A stretch of DNA of 32,715 nt from an uncultured Oscillospiraceae bacterium (GTDB lineage Bacteria; Bacillota; Clostridia; Oscillospirales; Acutalibacteraceae). Under the pieces are notes generated by a model, which saw only the letters and a program-made list of their open reading frames with translations, had not been told where the DNA came from and made no database searches. The stretch spans positions 1 to 32,715 of the forward strand of contig CATWUX010000007.1 in the NCBI GenBank assembly GCA_958354085.1. Reading direction: 5' to 3'. Position numbers and translations under genes: made by a program. Positions within the stretch are counted from its first letter, which is position 1. Each line of letters opens with the position of its first letter. Shown here piece after piece: positions 13,746-23,900 of this stretch.

Positions 13746-14858
13746 TCAGTCCTGCTGGAAAACCGCATGCGCCTTGGGCAGTACCTCGCTGATCGCAATT
13801 TTCTGCGGGCACACCTGCTGGCACTGACCGCAGGCAATGCATTGTTCCCCTGTATGGCCGTCCAGCGCGGCATACAGCGGCCTTGCCTCGTCCATCGAGA
13901 CCGCGGAGCGGTTATACGCTTCAAATACGCCCGGAATATTCACGCCCATCGGGCAGGGCATACAGTAGGAGCACTTCGTGCAGGGCACCAGCGCCATCGT
14001 ATCATACACCGTCTTGGCGCGTACAAACATCTCACGCTGCTCCGGCGTGAGCATGCCCACCGCGGAACGGTCTGCGTACAGCAAATTGTCCGTCACCTGC
14101 TGCGGCGTGCTCATGCCGCTGAGCAGCAAACTGACCTCCGGGCGATCCCATAAAAAGTCCAGCGCCCACTCGACCGGCGTACGCTCCGGCGGCAGCACCG
14201 CTTTGACACCGGCAGGCGGATCGGCCAGCTTGCCGCCCAGCAGCGGCTCCATGACGATCACGCCCATACCGCGGGCGGCCGCGTATTCCAGCCCGCGAAT
14301 CCCGGCCTGATTGTTAACGTCGATATAGTTCAGCTGGAGTTGGCAGAAGTCCCAGTGATCGCAGGCATCCACCATCATGCGGAACGCCTCGAAATCGTCA
14401 TGGAAGGAAAAGCCCATAAACCGGATCTTCCCTTCCGCCTTCAGCTTCTCCACCTTGGAAATCAGATCAAATTTCAGCACCTTGTTTTCCCATGTATCCC
14501 GTCCGAGCGCGTGAAGCAGATAAAAATCAATGCAGTCCACGCCCAGCTTGCGGCGCTGATCCTCAAAGATCCGATCAAAATCCTCCGGCGATTCTATATG
14601 CCAGGGCGGCATTTTTGTGGCGACGTTCACCTTTTCGCGATAACCGTCCCGCAGCGCCTTGCCGACCAGCTCCTCGCTTTGTCCGTCGTGATAAAAATAA
14701 GCGGTATCAATATAATTGACGCCGGCGTCGATCGCCTCGCGCAGCATGGCGATCGCTTTTTCCTCCCATATTTTCCCATCCTGTGTGGGAAATCGCATAC
14801 AACCGAACCCCAGCGCCGAAACGGCCACGCCTGTATTTCCAAAAGCGCGATAGTGCAT
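13746..14858 (-). CDS. Aldo/keto reductase with C-terminal 4Fe-4S ferredoxin domain
   Basis: 370 residues from the ATG at 14858, preceded by AAGGAAGG; a GTG seven codons earlier has no ribosome-binding site. The TIM barrel carries the AKR tetrad: Asp and Tyr in YIDTAYFYHDG, Lys in VATKMPPW and His in YLLHALG. The last 85 residues add two cysteine clusters, CTKCSYCMPCPMGVNIP and CIACGQCQQVCPQ, typical of two 4Fe-4S clusters in the ferredoxin-type AKR group of anaerobes. Electron donor and substrate are unknown; the clusters suggest ferredoxin-linked rather than purely NADPH-linked reduction. It is the first gene of a probable four-gene operon. Confidence 0.9.
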   Translation of the reverse strand: MHYRAFGNTGVAVSALGFGCMRFPTQDGKIWEEKAIAMLREAIDAGVNYIDTAYFYHDGQSEELVGKALRDGYREKVNVATKMPPWHIESPEDFDRIFEDQRRKLGVDCIDFYLLHALGRDTWENKVLKFDLISKVEKLKAEGKIRFMGFSFHDDFEAFRMMVDACDHWDFCQLQLNYIDVNNQAGIRGLEYAAARGMGVIVMEPLLGGKLADPPAGVKAVLPPERTPVEWALDFLWDRPEVSLLLSGMSTPQQVTDNLLYADRSAVGMLTPEQREMFVRAKTVYDTMALVPCTKCSYCMPCPMGVNIPGVFEAYNRSAVSMDEARPLYAALDGHTGEQCIACGQCQQVCPQKIAISEVLPKAHAVFQQD

Positions 14859-14913
14859 ACCGTTGATCCTTCCTTTCACGGGAAGCCCGTTCTATGTATT
14901 GATAATTTATTTT

Positions 14914-14942
14914 AGTATACACGTCTTGAGCGCGTTCTTCAA
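14914..14942 (-). promoter_or_regulatory. Sigma-A promoter of the aldo/keto reductase operon
   Basis: Minus-strand TTGAAG (14942-14937), 17-base spacer, TATACT (14919-14914), about 55 bases before the ATG. It is divergent from the M16 peptidase promoter. Confidence 0.7.
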
Positions 14943-14980
14943 GCCATTTTCCCGAAAACATAAATTTTATTTCAATCTCT

Positions 14981-15009
14981 TTGCTTTCCCCTTTCTATTC
15001 GGCTATAAT
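14981..15009 (+). promoter_or_regulatory. Sigma-A promoter of the M16 peptidase gene
   Basis: TTGCTT (14981-14986), 17-base spacer, TATAAT (15004-15009), about 50 bases before the ATG at 15060. Confidence 0.75.
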
Positions 15010-15059
15010 ACATATATAATACATAGGACAGAAATTCGCAAAAGGAGAAGGATTTGCGC

Positions 15060-16313
15060 ATGAGTTTAGAAAAACAGGTGCTGGAAAACGGACTGAAGAT
15101 ACTGCTGCTGCCCATTGCCGGGGCACGTTCGGCCTCCGTCGGCGTATGGATCGCCGCCGGCTCTCGCTTTGAGTCATCCGCCAAGCAGGGCATTTCCCAT
15201 TTTGTCGAACATATGCTGTTCAAGGGAACGGATACGCGCTCCGCACGCGACATCTCCGAGCAGATGGATAAACTGGGCGGTAATCTTAACGCCTATACCA
15301 CGAAAGAATATACACGGTATTACGCACAAACGTTATCGGAGAGCGCCGTGGAGACCATGGAGCTACTCGCCGACATGCTGCTGCATTCCCGCATGGAGGA
15401 CGAGGCGGTGGAGCTGGAACGCGGCGTGATTCTGGATGAGATGTCCATGTATGAGGACGTCGGCGAGGAGGTGGCGCACGAACAGCTTTGCGGCGCGATC
15501 TGGCCGGATTCGCCGCTCGGACGGCCGATCTGCGGTACTCGTGAAAGCGTCGCGGCCATCACTGCGGAGGAGCTGCGGCGCTATGTGCGGGAAAATTACA
15601 CGCCGGAACGGATGCTGGTCGTGCTGGCGGGCGGCTTTGACCGGCAGGCGCTGCTGCACACAATCCGCTCCACGCTGGGCGCCCTCCCGCGCGGCGCCGG
15701 ATGCCCGGCCGCTGACAGTCCGATCTTCACGCCGTCGCTTTCATTGTGCGCCAAGGATTTTGAACAGGTCAGTCTGGAGCTGGCCTTTCCCGGTATTCCC
15801 CGAGGCGATGAACGCCGATATGCACTGCTGCTGTTCAACTTCATTGTCGGCGGCGGTGCCTCCTCCCGCCTGTTCCAGCGGCTTCGCGAGGAACTGGGAT
15901 TGGCGTATTCCATTTACAGCTCCCACTATGCGGCCGAAGGCGCCGGCGTATTCACCATCGCGGCCGCCACCTCCCCCGACCAGCAGGAAACCGTCCTGCG
16001 GGAAATCCACGCCGTGCTGGACGGCCTGCGCAACGGCGTGACGGAAGAGGAATTTCTGCGCGCCCGTGCGCAGGTGAAAGCCTCGCACATTATGGGGCTG
16101 GAAACCATCGAGGCGCAGGCTTCCTACGCCGGCCGCAACGAGCTGCTTCTCGGGCGCGACGTCCCCAGCGATGAAGTGCTGGACGCGCTGGATGCCTTGA
16201 CCGTGGAGGACGTCAACCGGCTGGCGGCTGAGCTACTGGGCGGCGGACAGGCCGCGCTGTCGGTCGTAGGCGCTGTGCGCGACCGCGCTTTTTATACGCC
16301 TTATTGGCGCTGA
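15060..16313 (+). CDS. M16 family zinc peptidase
   Basis: 417 residues from the ATG at 15060; a TTG two codons earlier is also possible since AAAGGAGAAGG precedes both. The inverted zinc motif HFVEH (near residue 47) with the distal Glu in ELERGVILDEM marks an active pitrilysin/mitochondrial-processing-peptidase type half; the second half carries the usual GGGASSRLFQRLREELGLAYS block that binds substrate backbone. Length fits a single-chain two-domain subunit like Bacillus YmxG/MlpA. No signal peptide, so it is cytoplasmic. Members degrade peptides or process proteins; MlpA-like genes are commonly near polynucleotide phosphorylase, which is not the case here. It ends before a strong terminator. 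Confidence 0.92.
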   Translation: MSLEKQVLENGLKILLLPIAGARSASVGVWIAAGSRFESSAKQGISHFVEHMLFKGTDTRSARDISEQMDKLGGNLNAYTTKEYTRYYAQTLSESAVETMELLADMLLHSRMEDEAVELERGVILDEMSMYEDVGEEVAHEQLCGAIWPDSPLGRPICGTRESVAAITAEELRRYVRENYTPERMLVVLAGGFDRQALLHTIRSTLGALPRGAGCPAADSPIFTPSLSLCAKDFEQVSLELAFPGIPRGDERRYALLLFNFIVGGGASSRLFQRLREELGLAYSIYSSHYAAEGAGVFTIAAATSPDQQETVLREIHAVLDGLRNGVTEEEFLRARAQVKASHIMGLETIEAQASYAGRNELLLGRDVPSDEVLDALDALTVEDVNRLAAELLGGGQAALSVVGAVRDRAFYTPYWR

Positions 16314-16361
16314 CCGCGCCACGGCAGAATGGATTGCCGACTTTTTTCTATCCGATTTTTT

Positions 16362-16401
16362 AAAAGGGTGTCTGCTTTCGAACAGCAGACACCCTTTTTT
16401 T
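16362..16401. terminator. Strong terminator after the M16 peptidase gene
   Basis: A 15-bp stem (AAAAGGGTGTCTGCT at 16362-16376 with its complement ending in T-run near 16398) and a 7-base loop, followed by a run of T. It lies only 24 bases before the hairpin at the next gene's start. Confidence 0.9.
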
Positions 16402-16424
16402 GAAGAAATTTCCATGAGAAAATA

Positions 16425-16448
16425 CCGGCGAAAAAGGAAAATCGCCGG
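16425..16448 (+). promoter_or_regulatory. Hairpin framing the Shine-Dalgarno of the first permease gene
   Basis: CCGGCGA (16425-16431) pairs perfectly with TCGCCGG (16442-16448); the 10-base loop holds AAAAGGAAAA, the ribosome-binding site, and the ATG begins at the next base. No promoter is evident between the upstream terminator and this hairpin. Confidence 0.5.
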
Positions 16449-17459
16449 ATGGCTGGATATACTAATCGCGAGCAAAAGCCGCTGAGAAAGGTTGTGACCC
16501 GATTGGGGAAAACAGCGCATACGCGCAGACCGCGCGGAAAACGATGGACACGCGATGACTGGGAGCTGACGCTGCTGGCGACTCCTACCTTTATCTGGTA
16601 TCTGTTATTCAGCTTTCTGCCGATGTTCGGTATCATCATCGCCTTCAAGAAAATCCGGTTCCGTCCCGGACAAAACTTTATCCAAAACATTATAACCAGC
16701 GACTGGTGCGGGCTGAAAAATTTTGAATTTCTGTTCAAATCCAACGATGCGTTTATCATCCTGCGCAACACGATTTTATATAACATCGTGTTTGTTGTGC
16801 TGGGCATCGTAATACCGGTCACGCTGGCGATCGCCATCAACGAGCTGCGCAGCAAAAAGCTGGCGAAGACCGTGCAGACAGCCATGTTTCTTCCCTATTT
16901 CATGTCCTGGATAGTTGTCACGTATTTCGTCGGCGCGTTTTTGAATTTTGATAAGGGCTTGCTCAACACGCTGCTCGAAAGCATGGGAAAAGATCCGGTG
17001 CAATGGTACCGCGAACCCGCCTACTGGCCCGGGATTCTGATCTTCCTCAACGTATGGAAGGGCATGGGATACGGCATGGTCATCTATCTGGCTACGATCA
17101 CCGGTTTTGATACCTCTTATTACGAGGCTGCCGTGATCGACGGCGCGACCAAGTGGCAGCAAATACGCTATATTTCCCTTCCGCTGCTCAAGCCGGTCAT
17201 CATCATGATGTTTATTTTAAACATCGGGCGTATTTTCTATTCGGATTTCGGCCTGTTCTACCAAGTGCCCAAAGCCTCGCCCTCCCTGTTCAGCGTTACG
17301 GAAACCCTCGACGTCTATATTTACCGGGCGTTGTCCAATTCGACCAGCATTTCCATGCCGTCGGCGGCCGCATTCATCCAGTCGGTCATGGGCTGTCTGA
17401 CGATCCTGAGTGCCAACTGGCTTGTGCGGCGGGTTGATAAAGAAAGCGCTATTTTTTAA
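16449..17459 (+). CDS. ABC sugar transporter permease (LplB-like)
   Basis: 336 residues, ATG at 16449. After a basic N-terminal tail of about 40 residues come six membrane helices. The cytoplasmic EAA loop that docks the ATPase is EAAVIDGATKWQQIRYISLP near residue 225. It belongs to the LplB/YtcP-like branch of carbohydrate importers that work with large lipoprotein binding proteins. It forms a heterodimer with the next gene's product. It opens the five-gene mannoside locus; the gene behind it starts after a 15-base gap. No ATPase gene is present in the locus, so a shared MsmX/MsmK-type ATPase from elsewhere probably serves it. Confidence 0.9.
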   Translation: MAGYTNREQKPLRKVVTRLGKTAHTRRPRGKRWTRDDWELTLLATPTFIWYLLFSFLPMFGIIIAFKKIRFRPGQNFIQNIITSDWCGLKNFEFLFKSNDAFIILRNTILYNIVFVVLGIVIPVTLAIAINELRSKKLAKTVQTAMFLPYFMSWIVVTYFVGAFLNFDKGLLNTLLESMGKDPVQWYREPAYWPGILIFLNVWKGMGYGMVIYLATITGFDTSYYEAAVIDGATKWQQIRYISLPLLKPVIIMMFILNIGRIFYSDFGLFYQVPKASPSLFSVTETLDVYIYRALSNSTSISMPSAAAFIQSVMGCLTILSANWLVRRVDKESAIF

Positions 17460-17474
17460 AAGGAGGTGCCGGCG

Positions 17475-18404
17475 TTGGGAAAGAATACCCCTATGCCCGA
17501 AGGCGTCAGCAAATTTAACCGTATTTCCGCTTTTTCAAACGTGGTGCTGACCATTCTGTTTCTTCTGCTGGGACTTTTATGTATAGTCCCCCTGTTATTC
17601 ATTATCATCATTTCGTTTACCAGTGAGGACGCCATCTCCCGTTACGGCTATTCCTTTTTCCCGAAAGAGCTATCGTTTGAAGCATATGCGTTTCTGGGTG
17701 AAAACATCAATATGCTGCTGCGGGCGGCGGGCGTGTCGCTGTTTGTCACCATCGTAGGTACGGCGATCGGCATCGCGCTGACCACCAGCATGGGTTATGT
17801 GCTGTCCCGCCCTGTATTCAAGCTGCGCAGCTTCTTTACCTGGGTGGTCATCATCCCCATGATCTTCAACGGCGGTTTGATCTCCACCTATTTTATCAAC
17901 ACGACGGTTCTCGGACTGGGCGATTCCATCTGGGCGCTGATTTTGCCGCTGTTGGTTTCCTCGTTCAATATCGTCATCTGCAAAACCTACTTCCGCACCT
18001 CGATCGGCGATGCCATCATCGAATCCGCCAAAATCGACGGCGCGTCTCAACTGCGCATTTTTGTACAGATTGTGCTGCCCATTAGCCTGCCGCTGCTGGC
18101 AACCATCGGCCTGTTCCTATCCTTCAACTACTGGAACGACTGGTACCAGTCGCTGCTGTATATCGTCTCCCCGGAGCTGAAAAGCCTGCAGGCGCTGCTG
18201 ACCAGCATCGAGGGAAACGTGGAATATATGCTCGCCAACGCGGCGACGCTCGGCGTCACGCAGGCGGAAATGCTGGCCAAAATGCCCAAGGAATCCTTCC
18301 GCATGGCCATCGCCGTGGTCATCATCCTGCCCATCGCCTTTGCCTACCCCTTTTTCCAGCGATACTTTATTTCCGGCCTGACCGTGGGTTCGGTCAAGGG
18401 CTGA
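17475..18404 (+). CDS. ABC sugar transporter permease (YtcP-like)
   Basis: About 309 residues with a TTG start at 17475: AGGAGGT (17461-17467) is eight bases upstream, whereas the in-frame GTG at 17466 lies within that site and the first ATG (17493) is too far. Six membrane helices are visible; the EAA loop is IESAKIDGASQLRIFVQIVLP near residue 185. The C-terminus PFFQRYFISGLTVGSVKG is the typical end of this permease class (AraQ/YtcP type), which pairs with an LplB-like partner. It is followed after 47 bases by the binding-protein gene. Confidence 0.9.
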   Translation: MGKNTPMPEGVSKFNRISAFSNVVLTILFLLLGLLCIVPLLFIIIISFTSEDAISRYGYSFFPKELSFEAYAFLGENINMLLRAAGVSLFVTIVGTAIGIALTTSMGYVLSRPVFKLRSFFTWVVIIPMIFNGGLISTYFINTTVLGLGDSIWALILPLLVSSFNIVICKTYFRTSIGDAIIESAKIDGASQLRIFVQIVLPISLPLLATIGLFLSFNYWNDWYQSLLYIVSPELKSLQALLTSIEGNVEYMLANAATLGVTQAEMLAKMPKESFRMAIAVVIILPIAFAYPFFQRYFISGLTVGSVKG

Positions 18405-18451
18405 CGAAAAGAAGCCGACTTATACACGAAATCAAACGAAAAGGAGCAACC

Positions 18452-19879
18452 ATGATGAAAATTACCAAGCGATTTCTGGCGCTGGGCTTATGCCTGGTGC
18501 TGGCGGCCGGCGTGCTGAGCGGCTGCCGCAAAAAAACAGAAGGCGGCGAAACGGGAAGCGTACCGACGCTGATCTGGTGGCAGATCGGCAGCCAGCCCGC
18601 CGATTTGGCAGCGGCCGTCGCCAAAATGAACGAGTACACCGAACAGAAAATCGGTGTAAAGGTGGACATCCGTTACGCGGGCTGGGACGTGTGGGAGGAA
18701 AAAATCAAATCCATCGTCAACACCGGCGAATACTATGACATTATGTTCACCAACACCAACAAGTACACCTCCCACGCCTCGCTGGGCGCGTTCGCGGATC
18801 TGACCGAGCTGCTGAACACCGCCGCACCGGATCTGAAAGCCTTTGTTCCGGACGAGCTGTGGAAAGCCGTCAAAATTCAGGGGAAAATCTATGCGGTTCC
18901 CACCTATAAGGATTCGTCCTCGACACAGTATTTTGTGTGGGACAAAGCCATGGTTGAAAAATATGACGTGGATTATGAAAACCTGAAAACGCTGAAGGAT
19001 CTCGACCCCGTGCTGCGCCGCATCAAAGCCGGTGAAGAAGCGGCAACCGGCAAAAAATGTTATCCGTTTCCGCTCGCCAAAGAGGGCTTTAACGGCATCT
19101 TCATGGAATACGACAACTACGTCAAATACGACGATCCCAAGGCGCAGGTGCTCAACACCTATGAGCGTCCGGAAATCGTGGAGAATCTGACCATTCTGCA
19201 CAAATGGTATACGGACGGCATCATCAATCCGGACGCCTCCACACTGGGTGAGCCGCCGAAATACCGCGTATGCTATTCGGCACAGGGCTTCCCGGGCGCC
19301 GACGCCGTGTGGAGCAAAACCAACGGTTATACGACGGTCTCCACCCCTTATGCCGGCCCGATCTACTCCACCGGCTCGATTCTCGGCTCGGTCAACGCGA
19401 TCTCCGCGAACTCAAAGCACAAGGAAGCCGCGCTGAAATATCTGCAGCTGGCGAACACGGATCCGGTACTGCGCAATATGCTGGCCTACGGCATCGAGGG
19501 GCAGCATTGGAAGGACAACGGCGACGGCACCATCACCAAGCTGACCGACACGTGGACGGCACCGCTGTATTCACAGGCGACCTTCTTCACCGTGAAACCG
19601 GAATCCCCCAACCCGCCCAATCAGTGGAAGCTGCTGGAAGAACAGAATGAAAAAGCTACCCCCAGCGTCATTCTGGGATTCACGCTGGATGAAAGCGACA
19701 TCGAAGCGGAAATCACCAATGTGGAATCGGTGAAAAAGAAATACGAAGCCGAGCTGCTTACCGGTGTGAAAGATCCCGCGACCTTCCTGCCGCAATTCAA
19801 TAAAGAGCTGCGCGCCGCCGGACTGGATACCGTACTGGCGGAAACCCAAAAACAGGTCAACGCCTTCTTAGGCAAATAA
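18452..19879 (+). CDS. Extracellular solute-binding lipoprotein
   Basis: 475 residues, starting at a double ATG (18452 or 18455) behind AAAAGGAG. A lipoprotein signal is clear: basic MMKITKR, hydrophobic run, lipobox VLSGC near residue 25. The mature part begins with LIWWQIGSQPADLAAAVAKM and keeps the KIGVKVDIRYAGWDVWEEKI pattern of large type I sugar-binding proteins; the C-terminal third resembles the DUF3502 extension often seen in binding proteins of the LipO/YtcQ group. It should capture oligosaccharides for the two permeases in front. Given the neighbours, mannose-containing oligosaccharides are the best guess. A hairpin after its stop separates it from the enzyme genes. Confidence 0.9.
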   Translation: MMKITKRFLALGLCLVLAAGVLSGCRKKTEGGETGSVPTLIWWQIGSQPADLAAAVAKMNEYTEQKIGVKVDIRYAGWDVWEEKIKSIVNTGEYYDIMFTNTNKYTSHASLGAFADLTELLNTAAPDLKAFVPDELWKAVKIQGKIYAVPTYKDSSSTQYFVWDKAMVEKYDVDYENLKTLKDLDPVLRRIKAGEEAATGKKCYPFPLAKEGFNGIFMEYDNYVKYDDPKAQVLNTYERPEIVENLTILHKWYTDGIINPDASTLGEPPKYRVCYSAQGFPGADAVWSKTNGYTTVSTPYAGPIYSTGSILGSVNAISANSKHKEAALKYLQLANTDPVLRNMLAYGIEGQHWKDNGDGTITKLTDTWTAPLYSQATFFTVKPESPNPPNQWKLLEEQNEKATPSVILGFTLDESDIEAEITNVESVKKKYEAELLTGVKDPATFLPQFNKELRAAGLDTVLAETQKQVNAFLGK

Positions 19880-19893
19880 ACACAAGCACGGCC

Positions 19894-19929
19894 AAGCGGC
19901 TGAGAGAGGGCATCCTCCCTCAGCCGCTT
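19894..19929 (+). terminator. Intra-operon hairpin between binding protein and GH130
   Basis: AAGCGGCTGAG (19894-19904) pairs with CTCAGCCGCTT (19919-19929), with a further 4-bp inner stem. Only TTTCT follows, so it is a weak terminator or a 3' stabiliser. Such hairpins let the binding protein be made in excess of downstream enzymes. Confidence 0.6.
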
Positions 19930-19953
19930 TCTGCAAAACGAGGAGGTCTTTTC

Positions 19954-20970
19954 ATGTCTTTCACACTTCGCGGCACGTCGCTGCCGCACATGCCCTGGCA
20001 GGATAAACCGGCCGGCGAAACCGCACCGGTCTGGCGGTATTCCGGCAATCCCATCATCGGGCGGCATGCCATTCCGACCGCAAACAGCATTTTCAACAGT
20101 GCGGTCGTGCCGTTCAAAGACGGCTATGCGGGCGTATTCCGCTGCGACAGCCGATCGGTCAACATGGATATCCACGCCGGCTTCAGCCAAAACGGTATCG
20201 ACTGGGAAATCTGTCCCGAACCAATCCGATTTGAGGGCGATCCCGCCGTCACCGGGCGGGAATACCGCTATGACCCGCGCGTATGCTTTTTGGAGGATCG
20301 CTATTACATCACATGGTGCAACGGCTATCACGGCCCCACGATCGGTCTGGCCTATACGTTTGATTTTCGCTCGTTCACCCAGCTGGAAAACGCGTTCCTG
20401 CCGTATAACCGCAACGGCGTCCTGTTCCCGCGCAAGATCCGCGGGCAGTATGCGATGCTCAGCCGCCCGAGCGATACCGGGCATACCCCCTTCGGCGATA
20501 TTTTTTACAGCGCCAGCCCGGACCTGACCTATTGGGGCAAGCACCGCTACGTCATGGGGACGATCCCCGGCGATCTGGCGGCATGGCAATCCAAAAAAAT
20601 CGGTCCCGGCCCGGTTCCGATCGAAACCGACGCGGGCTGGCTGCTGCTGTATCACGGCGTACTGCAAACCTGCAACGGTTTTGTTTACCGGGTGGGCTGC
20701 GCGCTGTTGGATCTCGACGAGCCGTGGAAGGTCAAAGTGCGCGGCCGCCCCTATATCCTCGCGCCCGAACAGCCGTATGAATGCATCGGAGACGTGCCGA
20801 ACGTGACGTTCCCGTGTGCGGCGCTCACCGACGCGGCCACCGGCCGTATCGCGCTCTACTACGGCTGCGCAGACACCGTGGTGGGATTGGCGTTTACCAC
20901 CGCCGACGAGCTGTCGCGCTTTTTACAGGAACATCCGCTGAACGAAAGAAAGGAAACGCTATGTTTATAA
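19954..20970 (+). CDS. GH130 family glycoside phosphorylase
   Basis: 338 residues, ATG at 19954 after GAGGAGG. It is a five-bladed beta-propeller of the GH130 family, whose members cleave beta-mannosides with phosphate to give mannose 1-phosphate. Visible blocks are NPIIGRHAIPTANSIFNSAV, AVVPFKDGYAGVFRCDSR, the YRYDPRVCFLEDRYYITW segment with the likely general-acid Asp, SRPSDTGHTPFGDIFYS and IGPGPVPIETDAGWLLLYHG. The subfamily (beta-1,4-mannosyl-GlcNAc, mannosylglucose or mannooligosaccharide) cannot be fixed here. No signal peptide, so it acts on imported sugar. Its last 10 bases overlap the GH38 gene, indicating coupled expression. Confidence 0.9.
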   Translation: MSFTLRGTSLPHMPWQDKPAGETAPVWRYSGNPIIGRHAIPTANSIFNSAVVPFKDGYAGVFRCDSRSVNMDIHAGFSQNGIDWEICPEPIRFEGDPAVTGREYRYDPRVCFLEDRYYITWCNGYHGPTIGLAYTFDFRSFTQLENAFLPYNRNGVLFPRKIRGQYAMLSRPSDTGHTPFGDIFYSASPDLTYWGKHRYVMGTIPGDLAAWQSKKIGPGPVPIETDAGWLLLYHGVLQTCNGFVYRVGCALLDLDEPWKVKVRGRPYILAPEQPYECIGDVPNVTFPCAALTDAATGRIALYYGCADTVVGLAFTTADELSRFLQEHPLNERKETLCL

Positions 20971-23900
20971 AAGAACGGATACAGGTCATCTGTGACCAGC
21001 TGAAAAAATGGCGGCTGTCCCGGCGGCTGCCATTGACCGAATGGGAATATAAGGACGGCAACTTCATCTATCCCCGCGACGCGGAGGAGGCCGACAGCGC
21101 GTGGCTGCCTTTCGACAGCCGCACCATGCACTGGTATGGGCCGGATGCGCATAAGTGGTTTAAAACCAGCTTCACGGTGCCGCCTGAGCTGGACGGCAAG
21201 CCGCTGTGGCTGATCGTGCACACGCAGATCGACGAGTGGGACGACGCCAAAAACCCGCAGTTTCTGCTGTTTGTGGACGGCATCGTGTCACAGGGGCTGG
21301 ATATGAACCACCGCGAGGTGCTGCTCACCCGTACCGCCTGCGCCGGGCAGACCTACCGGCTGGATCTGCAGGCATACACCGGCACGCTGCACAGCGATTT
21401 CCGCCTGATCGGCGAGATCGCCGTCTTGGATGAAGCGGTCAACGCACTGTATTACGATCTATGGATGCCGCTGTGCGCTTTTTCCCGCATGGACGAGCAG
21501 GACAAACGCCGCATCGATATCGAAACGGTGCTCAACGACACCATCAACCTTCTGGATCTCCGCCGCCCGCATTCACCGGAATTTGCCCGCTCGGTCACGG
21601 ACGCGCGCGCCTATATCCAGAAAGCCCTGTATCAGGACATGGCGGGCTGCCGCGACATTGTGGCGACCTGCATCGGGCACACCCATATTGATGTGGCCTG
21701 GTGGTGGACGGTCGCCCAAACGCGGGAAAAGGTCGCCCGCAGCTTCGCTACCGTGCTCAAGCTGATGGAGGAATATCCCGAATACCGCTTCATGTCCAGT
21801 CAGCCCCAGCTTTACCTTTTTTTAAAAGAACGCTACCCGGAGCTGTATGCGCGGGTCAAGCAGCGGGTAGCGGAGGGACGATGGGAGCCGGAGGGCGGCA
21901 TGTGGCTGGAGGCGGACTGCAATCTGACCTCAGGTGAATCGCTGGTACGGCAGTTTTTGTACGGCAAGCGCTTTTTCCGCGAGGAATTCGGCGTGGACAA
22001 CCGGATCCTGTGGCTGCCGGACGTGTTCGGTTATTCCGGCGCGCTGCCCCAAATCATGAAAAAGTGCGGCATCGACTATTTCATGACCACCAAGCTGTCG
22101 TGGAACCAGATCAACAAAATTCCGGCGGACACCCTGCGGTGGCGCGGCATTGACGGCACCGAGGTGCTCGCGCATTTCATCACGACGCTGGGCGTCGGGC
22201 AGGAAAAGGAAAAATTCTTCACCACCTACAACGGCATCCTGCATCCGGACGCGATCATGGGCGGCTGGGAACGGTATCAGAACAAGGATATCAACCACGA
22301 TATTCTGATTGCTTTCGGCTACGGCGACGGCGGCGGCGGGCCGACCCGCGAGATGCTGGAGGTCGCGCAGCGCATGGAAAAAGGCGTGCGCGGCATTCCC
22401 TGCGTCCGTCAGGCATTTGCGCGCCGCTATTTTGAGGAGCTGGAACAGCGCGTGGCCGGCAACCGCCGGCTGCCGGTGTGGGTGGGGGAATTTTACTTCG
22501 AATATCACCGCGGCACCTACACCTCCATGGCGCGCAACAAGCGCGCCAACCGTCAATGTGAGCAGCTGCTCATGGATCTGGAGCTGCTCAGTGTGACCGC
22601 ACGCCTCTGCGGCCTGCGCTATCCGCGTGAAGAACTGGAACAGATGTGGAAAACCGTGCTGCTCAACCAGTTCCACGATATCCTTCCCGGCTCGTCCATC
22701 CGCGAGGTTTATGAGGTCACGCGGGAGGAATACGCGCAGGTTCTGGCGCAGGGCCAGCAATTGCTGCACGAGCGGCTGTGCGCCGTCGCGGGCGAGGGGA
22801 CGGCGTTCACCGTTTTCAACACGCTGTGTTGGGAACGCGACGACATGGTCTGGCTGGACAACGTACAAGCCGATGCTTTAGCGGATGCGGACGGGCATCA
22901 TTACCCGCTGCAGCATACGGCCGACGGCGCGGTCGCCTATCTGCGCGGGCTGCCCGCCAAGGGCTGGCGCAGTTATGCGCCGGTGCGCGAAGCCCACACC
23001 GACGGCGCGGTATCCGCCTTTGCCATCGCGGATGACCGCATCGAAACCCCGTTTTATCGCGCAGTGTTTGATGAAAACGGCTTTATCGCCTCGCTGTATG
23101 ACAAGGAAAACGGGCGCGAGGTGTTCTTGGAGGGCGCGGTCGGTAACCGTCTGTGCGTCTATGAGGACAAGCCGATCTATTACGACAACTGGGACATCGA
23201 CGCCTATTATACCGAAAAGAGCTGGGATGTCACCGCGCTGGTGTCCAGCGAATGGGTGGAAAACGGGCCGGTCATGGCAACGCTGGTGCAGGAACGCCGG
23301 TTTTCAAATTCGCTGCTGCGGCAGCGCATCCGGTTTTATGCCCATTCCCGCCGGATCGATTTTGAGACATGGGTGGACTGGCAGGAAAGCCAGCAGCTGC
23401 TCAAGGTGCATTTCCCTGTGGACGTGCATACCGACGAAGCGACGTTTGACATCCAGTTCGGCAACGTCACCCGCAAGACGCACAAAAACACCAGCTGGGA
23501 TCAAGCGCGGTTTGAAAGCTGCGCCCACCGCTGGATCGACGTGTCCGAAGGGGCTTACGGCGTGAGCCTGCTCAACGACTGCAAATACGGACATTCGGTG
23601 GACGGCACCGACATGGCGCTGACGTTGATCAAATCCGGCATCGAGCCGAATCCCACCACCGATCAGGAGCAGCACGTATTCACCTATGCTCTGTACCCGC
23701 ACGCCGGCGGCTGGCGCGAGGCACACACACCGCAGGAAGCGGCAAAGCTCAATCAGCCCGCACATGTGGTGCGCGGCGGTTCGGTGGGCATGATCGGCTC
23801 GCTGCTACGGACGGATTGCCCGCACGCCGTTGTGGATACCGTGAAGCAGGCGGAGGACGGCAACGGTGTGATCGTGCGTATTTACGAGAATGAAAACACC

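Noticed and set aside
20781..20960. 60-codon N-terminal extension of the GH38 gene
   Set aside because: It overlaps the GH130 gene in another frame, is Arg-rich, and the ATG at 20961 has its own ribosome-binding site.
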